This document shows positions 55,671 through 63,876 of a stretch of DNA of 64,000 bases, in pieces. Under the pieces are notes generated by a model that made no database searches, was not told where the DNA came from, and worked only from the letters and a program-made list of their open reading frames with translations. Each line of letters opens with the position of its first letter. The first letter of the stretch is position 1. The position numbers were made by a program, and so were the translations under genes. Origin of the DNA: Cryptosporangium phraense (lineage in GTDB: Bacteria > Actinomycetota > Actinomycetes > Mycobacteriales > Cryptosporangiaceae); assembly GCF_006912135.1 (NCBI RefSeq), contig NZ_VIRS01000004.1, positions 248,001 to 312,000 of the forward strand. The letters run 5' to 3'.

Positions 55671-57866
55671 TCACCTCGAAGCGACCGCCGGCGAACCGGG
55701 CAGATAGCGGATGAAGTCGTCGGGGGCCAGAGCCGGGGCGAAGTACCAGCCCTGCCCGGTGTCGCAGCCCAGCGCCCGGAGCCGGTCGTGCTGCTCGACG
55801 GTCTCGATGCCCTCGGCGACGACCTGCAGGTCGAGCGCGTGCCCGAGCGTGACGAGCGACTCCAGGATCTGGCTCTCGGCCTCGGACGGCTCGGCACCGG
55901 TGAGCCGCTGCACCAGGCCGCCGGAGAGCTTCAGGACGTCGACCGGCAGCTCGCGGAGCAGGCCGAGGTTCGCCCAGCCGGCGCCGACGTCGTCGACGGC
56001 CAGCCGGACGCCGAGCGCCGAGAGCCGCCGCAGCGGGGCCGCGTTCGCGGCCGCGACCGTGCCTGCCGCGAGTTCGAGCTGCAGGCGGCCCGGTTCGAGC
56101 CCGGTCTCCTCCAACACCCGGACGACGTCGTCGACCAGGCCCGGGTCGCGGAACTGGCTGACCGCGAGGTTGACGCTGGCGTACGGCGCCGGGTCGTCGT
56201 CGATCCGCCAGCGAGCGGCCTGGCGGCAGGCCAGCTGGAGCACCCGGCGGCCGATCGGGACGATCGCGCCGGTCTCCTCGGCCAGCCCGACGAACCGCTT
56301 GGGCGAGAGCAGCCCGAGCTCGCGGTGCCGCCAGCGCACCAGCGCCTCGGCGCCCCGCACCCGGCCGTCGGCCAGCCCGACCAGCGGCTGGAACTCGACG
56401 ACGAACTCGTCCCGCTCCAGCGCGGCCGGCATCGACGTGGAGAGCGCGTAGCGGGCGATCTGCTGTTCGTTGCGATGCGGGTCGTACACCGCGCGGCTCC
56501 CCCGGCCCTCGGCCTTGGCCCGGTACATCGTCAGCTCGGCCGCGCGGATCAGGTCGGCGGCGTCCGCGTCGACGGCCGCGTGTTCGACGAGGCCGATGCC
56601 GGCCGAGAGCGTGAGCCTGCTGTCCCCGATCGTGAACGGCGCGGCCAGCGCGCGGGTGATCTCGGCGGCCACCAGCTCGACGTCGGCTATCCCGGTGGTG
56701 CCGGTCAGCAGGACGCCGAACTCGTCGTCGCCCAGGCGGGCGACCAGCGCGCCGACCGCCGCCGAGCGGAGTCGCTCGGCCAACGCGACCAGCAATTCGT
56801 CGCCGGCCGGATGGCCGAGGCTGTCGTTGAAGACCTTGAAGCCGTCGACGTCGAGGTAGCAGAGCCCGACGCGCTCGACGCCCCGCTCGCGCACGATCGC
56901 GGTGAGCCGCTCGACGAACGCGTCCCGGTTGATCAGGCCGGTGAGCCGGTCGTGGGCCGAGCCGTGCAGCAGCGCCAGGCGCGTCGCCCGCTGCTCGGTG
57001 ACGTCTTCCACCAGCGCGGTGAGCCAGCGTGGGACGCCCGACTCGTCGGCGACCAGGCTCAGCCCGAGCGAGAGCCAGGTCTCCTCACCGCCCGGCCGGG
57101 CCAGGCGCCGTTCGATCCGGACCCGCGGCACCTCGGACGTGCGCAGGTGGTCGTAGGCCTCTTCCAGCCCGGCCCGGTGCTCGGGCACCAGGAACTCGAC
57201 CAGCCGACGGCCGACCAGCGTGCTGACCGGCAGGCCGAGCAGGTTCGCCAGCCCGTCGTTGACGTCGGTGAGCTGGCCGTCCGGCGTCGCCAGCGCGATG
57301 CCGGCCGGAGCCCCGGCCAGCACGGCCCGGAACCGGGCCTCGCTGGCCCGCAGCGCCCGCTGGGCGTCGGACTGGGCGGTGAAGGCCCGCTCGCGGGTCG
57401 CGGCGGCGAAGCCGGTCGCGAACTCGGCCGACACCGCGGCCAGCCGGGCCGGTACGTCGGTCGGCGCGGGTGCGGGTTCCGCGGCCAGCACGGCCGGAAA
57501 TTCGGCCGCGAGCAGCCGGATGCTCTCGCCCAGCGCGACCGGCTCGGCGAACCCGGTGCCCACCAGCGCGGCCCCGACGGTCGCGGCCGGGGCGGCGTCG
57601 AACGGCTCGCTGGAGGTGATCTCGATCAACCGGCCGACCGCGCCGGCCAGCCGCAACTCGGTCTCGTCGGCGGTGAGCGGCGGGGTGCCGGCCCGACGCA
57701 GAGCCCAGGCCCAATTCGTCGCGAACGCCCGTCGACGGTCGTCCCCCGAGCCCTGACCCTCCTCGCGGGTGACGTCGACGGCGGTCACGATCGGGGAGCG
57801 CTCAGCCGTAACCTCATGCCGACGAGAGTAGCGAAGCGCCACGTCGCATACCCGCGGAGTTGCCAC
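55671..57866 (-). CDS. PAS-GGDEF-EAL cyclic-di-GMP protein
   Basis: About 731 residues. N-terminal helical region of about 160 residues, PAS with PAC (170-300, ASEARFRAVLAGAPAGIALA), GGDEF domain with active-site motif GDDEF in ARLGDDEFGVLL and RxxD-like region not clear, then EAL with EALVRW. EAL motifs are mixed: EALVRW, VNLAVSQF, DDVGAGW and VAEGIET are kept, but ELTE reads ELAAG and KID reads KLS, so phosphodiesterase activity is uncertain. No membrane segments. Start uncertain; GTG used, another GTG lies 26 codons on. Divergent from the GAF kinase. Confidence 0.9.
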   Translation of the reverse strand: MATPRVCDVALRYSRRHEVTAERSPIVTAVDVTREEGQGSGDDRRRAFATNWAWALRRAGTPPLTADETELRLAGAVGRLIEITSSEPFDAAPAATVGAALVGTGFAEPVALGESIRLLAAEFPAVLAAEPAPAPTDVPARLAAVSAEFATGFAAATRERAFTAQSDAQRALRASEARFRAVLAGAPAGIALATPDGQLTDVNDGLANLLGLPVSTLVGRRLVEFLVPEHRAGLEEAYDHLRTSEVPRVRIERRLARPGGEETWLSLGLSLVADESGVPRWLTALVEDVTEQRATRLALLHGSAHDRLTGLINRDAFVERLTAIVRERGVERVGLCYLDVDGFKVFNDSLGHPAGDELLVALAERLRSAAVGALVARLGDDEFGVLLTGTTGIADVELVAAEITRALAAPFTIGDSRLTLSAGIGLVEHAAVDADAADLIRAAELTMYRAKAEGRGSRAVYDPHRNEQQIARYALSTSMPAALERDEFVVEFQPLVGLADGRVRGAEALVRWRHRELGLLSPKRFVGLAEETGAIVPIGRRVLQLACRQAARWRIDDDPAPYASVNLAVSQFRDPGLVDDVVRVLEETGLEPGRLQLELAAGTVAAANAAPLRRLSALGVRLAVDDVGAGWANLGLLRELPVDVLKLSGGLVQRLTGAEPSEAESQILESLVTLGHALDLQVVAEGIETVEQHDRLRALGCDTGQGWYFAPALAPDDFIRYLPGSPAVASR

Positions 57867-57931
57867 ATCGACCCCCGGCCGTCACATTCTCCTCAGCTGG
57901 CGGGCCGCCGGGCCGATGTGGCCACGTGACG

Positions 57932-59155
57932 ATGAGCCCCGCGCGTGGTCGGGCCCAGTTGCTGGCGCCCTACGCGGTCATCGGCGAACCTCCCGAGCCC
58001 GATCTGGAGGCCATCGCCAGCATCGCCGCGCACATCTGCGGCGTGCCCAAGGCCGTCGTCAACCTGATCGACGACACGCACCAGTACCAGGTCGCGGCGC
58101 ACGGGTTCACCCAGGCGGTCTGTGACCGCGAGGACTCGATGTGCGCGATCTCGATGACGCTGCCCGAGCCGGTCTACCTACCGGACGCCCGGACCGACGA
58201 GCGCTGGGCGAACAGCCCGTTCGTCACCGGGGCCATCGGCAACGTCCGCTTCTACTCGTCGACCCAGCTGATCACCCCGCGCGGCGACGTGCTCGGGACG
58301 CTCTGCGTGTTCGACGAGGAGGTCCGGGAGATCACCGACGCCCAGCGCCAGCAGCTCGAACTGCTCGCGCACCAGGTCGTCGACGTCCTCGAGCTGCGTC
58401 GGCAGAGCTTCGCGCTGCACGACGCGATCGCGACGCTGGAGCACACCCGGGAGGAGCTGGTCCGCTCGAACGAGCACCTGGCCGCGTTCGCCGGCCAGGT
58501 CAGCCACGATCTGAAGAACCCGCTGGCCAGCGTCGTCGGCTATCTCCACAACCTGAGCGAGGTCGGGGTGGTCGCGGCCGAGCCGGAGGCGAGCTGGTGC
58601 ACCCAGCGGGCCCTCGCGGCCAGCCAGCGGATGAGCGACATGATCGGCAACCTGCTCGACTTCGCCAGCGTCGGTGGTTCGCTGAGCTTCCAGCGCGTCG
58701 ACGTGGCCGACCTCATGGCCGACCTGACCGACGACCTGCGCGACGCGATCGCGTCGGTGGGCGGGACCGTGGAGGTCGACGGGTTGCTGCCGACCGTTCG
58801 CGCCGACCGGGTCCAGCTCCGGGCGGTGCTGCAGAACCTGATCAGCAACGCGCTGAAGTTCCGGCGGCTGCACCGCCCGCCGCAGGTCTGCGTGAGCGCG
58901 GCCCCGCAGGGCGACCACTGGCTGATCCGCGTCGCCGACAACGGCATCGGGATCCCACCGGACCGCCGCGAGCAGGCGTTCGCGCTGCTCAGCCGGGTGC
59001 ACGACGAGTCAGCCAGGGAGATCGCGGGCAACGGCATCGGGCTGGCGACCTGCAAGCGGATCGTCACCGCCCACGGCGGCGACATCGGCCTGGCCGACTC
59101 CCCCGGCGGCGGCACGACCGTGTGGTTCACGCTGCCCTACGAAGCCACGATGTGA
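57932..59155 (+). CDS. GAF-domain histidine kinase
   Basis: 407 residues. GAF (about 18-155, REDSMCAISMTLPEPVYLPD, GTLCVFDEEVREI), HisKA with FAGQVSHDLKNPLASVVGYL, HATPase with LQNLISNALKFRRL, VADNGIGIPPDRREQ and GNGIGLATCKRIV. The architecture is of bacteriophytochrome-like soluble kinases and similar to the kinases at the left end of the window. An ATG and a GTG two codons earlier are both possible starts; no ribosome binding site, perhaps leaderless. Its 3' end overlaps the convergent deaminase gene by 19 bases. No response regulator adjacent. Confidence 0.9.
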   Translation: MSPARGRAQLLAPYAVIGEPPEPDLEAIASIAAHICGVPKAVVNLIDDTHQYQVAAHGFTQAVCDREDSMCAISMTLPEPVYLPDARTDERWANSPFVTGAIGNVRFYSSTQLITPRGDVLGTLCVFDEEVREITDAQRQQLELLAHQVVDVLELRRQSFALHDAIATLEHTREELVRSNEHLAAFAGQVSHDLKNPLASVVGYLHNLSEVGVVAAEPEASWCTQRALAASQRMSDMIGNLLDFASVGGSLSFQRVDVADLMADLTDDLRDAIASVGGTVEVDGLLPTVRADRVQLRAVLQNLISNALKFRRLHRPPQVCVSAAPQGDHWLIRVADNGIGIPPDRREQAFALLSRVHDESAREIAGNGIGLATCKRIVTAHGGDIGLADSPGGGTTVWFTLPYEATM

Positions 59156-59589
59156 GAGTTCACCTTCCGGACGAGCGGGGCGAGTGACGGGACCTCGATG
59201 ACCGTCCGGCCGGCTTCGCGGAGCTGTTCGGCGCCGTCGCAGTCGACGAAGATCGCCGGCTCGCGCCAGGCGAACACGACCCGGCGCAGCCCGGACTCGA
59301 GGATCAGCCCGGTGCAGGTCCGCGGCCGGGACGCCCGGGCCGAGCACGGTTCGAGCGAGCTGTAGATCGTGGCGTCGGGGTGGACGCCGGCCAGCCCGGC
59401 CAGCGCGGCCTCCTCGGCGTGCTCGTGCGGGTCGTCGCGGCGCGACCAGCCGTCGGAGAGCACGGTTCCGTCGGCGTCGACGACCAGCGCGCCGACCGAG
59501 AACGCCGTGGCCGAGGGCGGGCAGCGGCGGGAGAGTTCGATCGCCTGACGCAGCCAGTGGAGGTCGGCCTCGGTGGGTTCAGTCTCCAT
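59137..59589 (-). CDS. Cytidine/deoxycytidylate-type deaminase (RibD N-domain-like)
   Basis: 150 residues. Zinc/proton-shuttle motif HAEEAAL (H-A-E) and the Cys pair in SLEPCSARASRPRTC, where the second Cys is ten residues on instead of the usual PCxxC, as in RibD-type deaminases. Corresponds to the deaminase half of RibD, acting on the pyrimidine intermediate of riboflavin synthesis or a related compound. Overlaps the reductase gene by 11 bases. No other rib genes nearby, so a pathway-specific rather than general riboflavin role is possible. Confidence 0.85.
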   Translation of the reverse strand: METEPTEADLHWLRQAIELSRRCPPSATAFSVGALVVDADGTVLSDGWSRRDDPHEHAEEAALAGLAGVHPDATIYSSLEPCSARASRPRTCTGLILESGLRRVVFAWREPAIFVDCDGAEQLREAGRTVIEVPSLAPLVRKVNSHIVAS

Positions 59590-60181
59590 CGGGTGGCCCG
59601 AGCAGGTAGCGCAGCAGTACGACGTCGCCCATCGTCCGCGTCTCGGCCAGCCGCATCCAGTGCGGGTTCTTCGTGACGCCGGCGAATCGGGGCGCGGACG
59701 GTTCGCCGACGAAGAACGGCGCGACCGCGAGGTGCAGTTCGTCGACCAGGCCTTCGGTGAGGAACTGGGCCTGGACGCTGCTGCCGCCCTCGACGAGCAG
59801 GCGCCGGATCCGGCGATCGGCCAGCACCTGGGGGACGCCGGGGTACACGACGGTCTCGGCGCCGGGCCCGAACACGGCGGCCCCCGGATCCAGCGAGCCG
59901 CTCCGGCTCAGCACGATACGCAGCGGCGACGGCGTGAGCCCGGCCGCGACCCGGGCCTCCCGGCGCGCGGCCGAGCGCACCAGCAGCCGCGGGTCGTCGC
60001 GGCGGACGGTCTCGGCGCCCACCAGGATCGCGTCGCACCCGGCCCGGACGGCGTCCACCCGGTCGAAGTCGGCCTCGTTGGAGAGCAGCAGGCGCTGGGG
60101 TGAGGTGTCGTCGAGGTACCCGTCGACCGACATCGCCGCCGAGACGATGACGTAGGGCTTCAGACCGGCGTGGGGCCTCAT
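59579..60181 (-). CDS. RibD C-domain-like pyrimidine reductase
   Basis: 200 residues. RibD_C fold: VIVSAAMSVDGYLDD, VGAETVRRDDPRLLV, RRLLVEGGSSVQAQFL, VDELHLAVAPFFVG. Would reduce the ribosylamino-pyrimidine with NADPH. ATG overlaps the stop of the hydratase (ATGA). Together with the next gene it gives a RibD split into two proteins, reductase first. Confidence 0.88.
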   Translation of the reverse strand: MRPHAGLKPYVIVSAAMSVDGYLDDTSPQRLLLSNEADFDRVDAVRAGCDAILVGAETVRRDDPRLLVRSAARREARVAAGLTPSPLRIVLSRSGSLDPGAAVFGPGAETVVYPGVPQVLADRRIRRLLVEGGSSVQAQFLTEGLVDELHLAVAPFFVGEPSAPRFAGVTKNPHWMRLAETRTMGDVVLLRYLLGPPDGD

Positions 60182-60924
60182 GCCGGCCGCCACGGGAACG
60201 TCGGCTCCCGCCGTTCGACGAACGCGGCGACGCCCTCGGCCAGCTCGGCCCGCCCGGCCTCTTCCCAGTACGTCTGACGCTCGATCGTGGCCGCCCGGAC
60301 GAGGTCCTTGGCCGCGTGCTGGGTCAGTTGGGACCGGCTCACCAGCGTCGTCGTGAGCTCGGCGATCCGGGCGTCGAGCGCCCCGGCCGGGACCAGCTCG
60401 TCGATCAGCCCGATGCGCAGCGCGCGTTCGGCGTCGATGAAGTCGCCGGTGAACAGCAGGAACTTCGCGGCCGCCGGCCCGACGAGGTCGACCAGGCGAG
60501 CGGTCGTGGCCGCTGGATAGACGACGCCGATCTTCGCCGGGGTGATGCCGAACCGGGCGCCCTCCTCGGCGATCCGGAAGTCACCGGCCACCGAGACCTG
60601 GCACCCGCCGCCGACGCACCAGCCCCGGATCGCGGCCACGATCGGTTTCGGGAACGCCACCAGCGCGTCCTCGGCCAGCGCGGCCGGTGAGGGCACGCCG
60701 GGCTCGAGCCCGGTGAGCGCCGAGATGTCGGCGCCGGCGCTGAACGCGTCCCCGGCGCCGGTGACGACGACGACCCGGACGTCGGGATCGGCGGTGAGCG
60801 AGGCGAGCAACGGCGGGATCGCGTTCCACATGTCGGTGGTCATCGCGTTCCGCTTGGCCGGGTTGTCGAGGACGACGGTGGCCACCCCGCCGTCGATCGT
60901 GCAGCCAACCTGCCCTGTAGCCAT
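60178..60924 (-). CDS. Enoyl-CoA hydratase/isomerase-family protein
   Basis: 248 residues, crotonase fold. NPAKRNAMTTDMW, oxyanion segment AFSAGADISAL and IRGWCVGGGCQVSVAGDFRIA, catalytic-site segment FGITPAKIGVVYP (Glu of classical hydratases not obvious there). ATG preceded by GCTGATG. First gene of the hydratase-reductase-deaminase run. Substrate a CoA thioester, otherwise unknown. Confidence 0.9.
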   Translation of the reverse strand: MATGQVGCTIDGGVATVVLDNPAKRNAMTTDMWNAIPPLLASLTADPDVRVVVVTGAGDAFSAGADISALTGLEPGVPSPAALAEDALVAFPKPIVAAIRGWCVGGGCQVSVAGDFRIAEEGARFGITPAKIGVVYPAATTARLVDLVGPAAAKFLLFTGDFIDAERALRIGLIDELVPAGALDARIAELTTTLVSRSQLTQHAAKDLVRAATIERQTYWEEAGRAELAEGVAAFVERREPTFPWRPA

Positions 60925-61311
60925 CAGCAGACGATAGTGCCGCTCCGGCGGAGAACTCTGTGAGCCAGCTCGCGTAGTTGCTCCGGAGCGCGAGATCGCG
61001 CTCGACGTCGGCACTGTGGTCGGGCTCACCCATACCGGTCTCGCCGCGGGATGCTGCGGTTCCGGTCACAGCGGCTCAAGCAGGGACGTTTGCCGCCGAC
61101 GTGCATGCTGAGCAAGTGCTGAGATCGAACCTCCGGACGGCTGAGCCCGTGTCACCTATCAGGTGCCTTCGAGGGCCAGATGCTGCTGAGGCTCGGCGAA
61201 GCACCTGTTTGCGCGGTAGCCTCGTGAACAGCGCGTGACCCGTCCGGGAACGCGCGGCGGAGCAGCCACGTTGACTCGACAGCCTGTCCCGACTCGCCCG
61301 AGGATCATCGA
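60925..61311. other. Gene-free region upstream of the small membrane protein
   Basis: 387 bases with no convincing gene, operator or terminator; contains the promoter of the hydratase operon at its left end and presumably that of the small gene at its right. Confidence 0.4.
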
Positions 61312-61458
61312 ATGGACCCAGTCGCACCTCTCGCGATCGCTGTGATGACCCTGACCGGTGGGGCCCTCGCGCTCACCTGGGCGGCGGACAAGGCGCGGCG
61401 CGCGACCCGTCCGGTCCGCGTCCGGGCCCAGCGTCGCCGGCCCACCGACCGCGGCTGA
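61312..61458 (+). CDS. Putative small membrane peptide
   Basis: 48 residues: one hydrophobic segment (about 5-23, VAPLAIAVMTLTGGALAL) followed by a strongly basic tail (RRATRPVRVRAQRRRPTDRG). AGGA lies 8 bases before the ATG. Followed by a perfect hairpin. Too short for similarity-based naming; accepted on ribosome binding site, topology and terminator. Confidence 0.45.
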   Translation: MDPVAPLAIAVMTLTGGALALTWAADKARRATRPVRVRAQRRRPTDRG

Positions 61459-61481
61459 CACCCCTCTCCACCTCTGACTCC

Positions 61482-61521
61482 CGGCGGCGGGGGCGGCCCG
61501 ACCGGGCCGCCCCCGCCGCCG
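61482..61521. terminator. Perfect 18-bp GC hairpin
   Basis: CGGCGGCGGGGGCGGCCC, loop GACC, exact reverse complement. Lies 23 bases after the small membrane peptide and 16 bases before the next ATG. No U tract. Confidence 0.7.
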
Positions 61522-61537
61522 AGTATGTTCGCCCAGC

Positions 61538-62200
61538 ATGAAGGTGATCCTGTTCGGCGCGACCGGGATGGTCGGCCAGGGCGTTCTGCGGGAATGTCTG
61601 CTCGCCCCGGACGTGACGTCGGTCCTGGCGGTCGGGCGCACCGCTCTGGGTTCGGGCGACCCCAAGCTGCGGGAGATCGTTCAGCCTGACGTGTCGGCCC
61701 TCACCGCGGAGCAGGTCGGCGGGTACGACGCTTGCTTCTTCTGTCTCGGCGTGTCGTCGGTGGGGATGTCGGAGGCCGACTACCGGCGGATCACCTACGA
61801 CCTCACGCTCTCGGTGGCGCGGCTGATGCCGCCGGGTATGACGTTCACGTACGTCTCGGGCCAGGGCACCGACGCGAGCGGGCGGTCGATGTGGGCCAAG
61901 GTCAAGGGCAGGACCGAGGCCGACCTGCTGGCGCTGCCGCTGGATGCGTACATGTTCCGGCCCGGGTTCATCCGCCCGATGCACGGCGAGGGGCCGAAGA
62001 CGCCGGTGTACCGGTGGGCGTACCGGGTGACCGGCCCGCTGACGACGCTTCTCGTCCGGTTCGCGCCGAGGTACGCGACGACGACCGAGAAACTGGGCCG
62101 AGCCATGCTCGAGGTAACCCGCACGAAGCCTGAGCAGCACGTTCTGGAGAACCCCGACATCAGCGCTCTAGGCGCCGGACTGGATCGCGAACACGACTAG
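61538..62200 (+). CDS. Rossmann-fold NAD(P)-binding protein (HTATIP2/YbjT-like)
   Basis: 220 residues. N-terminal ILFGATGMVGQGVLRECL nucleotide motif, CFFCLGVSS, TYVSGQGTD and a Lys in AKVKGRTE. Atypical SDR without the classic YxxxK. Probably an oxidoreductase or redox sensor. Its last 33 bases overlap the end of the convergent response regulator gene. Confidence 0.85.
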   Translation: MKVILFGATGMVGQGVLRECLLAPDVTSVLAVGRTALGSGDPKLREIVQPDVSALTAEQVGGYDACFFCLGVSSVGMSEADYRRITYDLTLSVARLMPPGMTFTYVSGQGTDASGRSMWAKVKGRTEADLLALPLDAYMFRPGFIRPMHGEGPKTPVYRWAYRVTGPLTTLLVRFAPRYATTTEKLGRAMLEVTRTKPEQHVLENPDISALGAGLDREHD

Positions 62201-62809
62201 TTGGGCGCGGTCTCGGGCGGCCAGTTTCAGCATGGCTCGGCCTACGTGCGTGCGTACGGTCGCCGGGCTGATCACCAGCCGATCGGCGATCTCGTCGTTC
62301 GACAGGCCCTCGGCCACCAGCGCAGCGATCTCCTGCTCCCGGTCGGTCAGGCTCGCCCAGCGCGGATGCGGCTTCGACACCCGGCTCGGCGCATCCACGA
62401 ACGTCTTCACGACCCGGCGGGTCACCGACGGCGAGAGCAGCGCTCCCCCGGCGACGACCTGACGGATCGCGTCCAGGAGCTCGGCCGGGCGGGTGTCCTT
62501 GAGCAGGAAGCCCGAGGCGCCGACCCGCAGCGCGTCGAAGATGTACTCGTCGATCTCGAACGTCGTGAGCACGATGATCCGGGTCTCGGCCAGCCTGGCG
62601 ACGATCCGCCGGGTGGCCTCGATCCCGTCGATACCGGGCATCCGGACGTCCATCAGGATGACGTCCGGCTGTGTCTCGGCCGCCAGAGCGACGGCGGCGA
62701 GGCCGTCTGCGACGTCACCGACCACCTCGAGGTCGGGCTCGTTCTCCAGCAGCGCCCGGAGCCCCAGGCGCACCAGCGCCTGATCGTCGGCGAGCAGTAC
62801 GCGGATCAC
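62168..62809 (-). CDS. NarL/LuxR-type response regulator
   Basis: 213 residues. Receiver with acidic pair in LLADDQALVR, phospho-acceptor D54 (ILMDVRMPG), switch T and K (FLLKDTRPAEL); C-terminal LuxR HTH (SLTDREQEIAALVAEGLSND then ATVRTHVGRAMLKL). GTG start overlaps the kinase stop (GTGA). Partner of the DesK-type kinase. Confidence 0.95.
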   Translation of the reverse strand: MIRVLLADDQALVRLGLRALLENEPDLEVVGDVADGLAAVALAAETQPDVILMDVRMPGIDGIEATRRIVARLAETRIIVLTTFEIDEYIFDALRVGASGFLLKDTRPAELLDAIRQVVAGGALLSPSVTRRVVKTFVDAPSRVSKPHPRWASLTDREQEIAALVAEGLSNDEIADRLVISPATVRTHVGRAMLKLAARDRAQLVVFAIQSGA

Positions 62810-63876
62810 GCGGGCAGCTCCGCCGCGACCTGGAACCCACCCGGAACGCCCCGGGCCGAGAACGTTCCGCCCACCGACTCCACCCGCTCCCGCATGCCGG
62901 AGATCCCGTGCCCCTCGGCGACCGGACCGCCGACGCCGGTGTCGGTGACCTCGATCCGGACCGCGTCCGCACGGTAGTCGACCGCGACGGTCGCGGTCGC
63001 CGGCCCGGCGTGCCGGAGCACGTTGGTCAGCGCCTCCTGCACCACCCGGTACGCGACCAGATCGACGGCCGGTGGCAGCGGCCGCCGGGTTCCGGTGATC
63101 GTCGACGACACCGGCGTGCCGCTCGCGGCGATCCGCTCGGTCAACGCGTCCAGCCGGGCCAGCCCCGCCGTCGGAACCCGCTCGGCCCGGAGAACTGCCA
63201 GCGTCGTCCGTAGCTCGTCGAGCGCCTCGCGGCTCGTCGCGCTGATCGCGGCCAGCGCCACCTCGGCGTGCGACGGCTTCGTCGGCAGCAGGTGCAGCGC
63301 GATGTCGGCCTGCATGGTGATCGCGGCCAGCCCGTGCCCGACGACGTCGTGCACCTCCTGGGCGACCCGCAGCCGCTCGTCGTCGGCGGCCCGGCGGGCT
63401 TCGGCGGCCCGCTCCCGGATCGTCGCCTGGCGGTTGAACTTCACCGCCGTCCCCAGCGCGAACGGGACGATCACCCAGGCCGACCCGGGTACCAGCCCGG
63501 GCAGCAGCGACCCGTTGAACGCCAGGTGCGACAGCAGCACCACCATCGCGCTTCCGCAGCTGATCACCGCCCGGCGCACCGGATACCGCAGCACCACCGT
63601 GTAGACCGCGACCGCCACCGAGACCAGCACCGGCCCGTACGGGTAGCCGAGGCCCAGGAACGCGGCCACCGCGACAGCGGTCACCGCCAGCACCGCGGTC
63701 GGGAACCGCCGGCGCAGCGCCAGCGACAGGCACGCGACCACGATCAGCGCGTATCCGGGTCCGTCGACCCGATCCGCGGTCGTCTGCACGGTGTGGGTCG
63801 GGCCGGCGACGGCCACGCTCGCGGCCGCGAGCACGGCCGCGAACCCGGCGTCCAGCAGGTCGGTCCGTCTGCTCAT
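62806..63876 (-). CDS. DesK-type sensor histidine kinase
   Basis: 356 residues. Four to five N-terminal membrane helices (about 8-145), HisKA_3 with ERLRVAQEVHDVVGHGLAAI (phospho-acceptor His in EVHDVVGH), short HATPase with VVQEALTNVLRHA, VTDTGVGGPV and GHGISGMRERV. No extracellular sensor domain, so it probably senses the membrane or a membrane partner. ATG overlaps the stop of an upstream gene (ATGA). Confidence 0.93.
   Translation of the reverse strand: MSRRTDLLDAGFAAVLAAASVAVAGPTHTVQTTADRVDGPGYALIVVACLSLALRRRFPTAVLAVTAVAVAAFLGLGYPYGPVLVSVAVAVYTVVLRYPVRRAVISCGSAMVVLLSHLAFNGSLLPGLVPGSAWVIVPFALGTAVKFNRQATIRERAAEARRAADDERLRVAQEVHDVVGHGLAAITMQADIALHLLPTKPSHAEVALAAISATSREALDELRTTLAVLRAERVPTAGLARLDALTERIAASGTPVSSTITGTRRPLPPAVDLVAYRVVQEALTNVLRHAGPATATVAVDYRADAVRIEVTDTGVGGPVAEGHGISGMRERVESVGGTFSARGVPGGFQVAAELPA

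Noticed and set aside
60925-61311. Possible tRNA or small RNA gene in the gap
   Set aside because: No cloverleaf-compatible arms or terminator could be found by eye.
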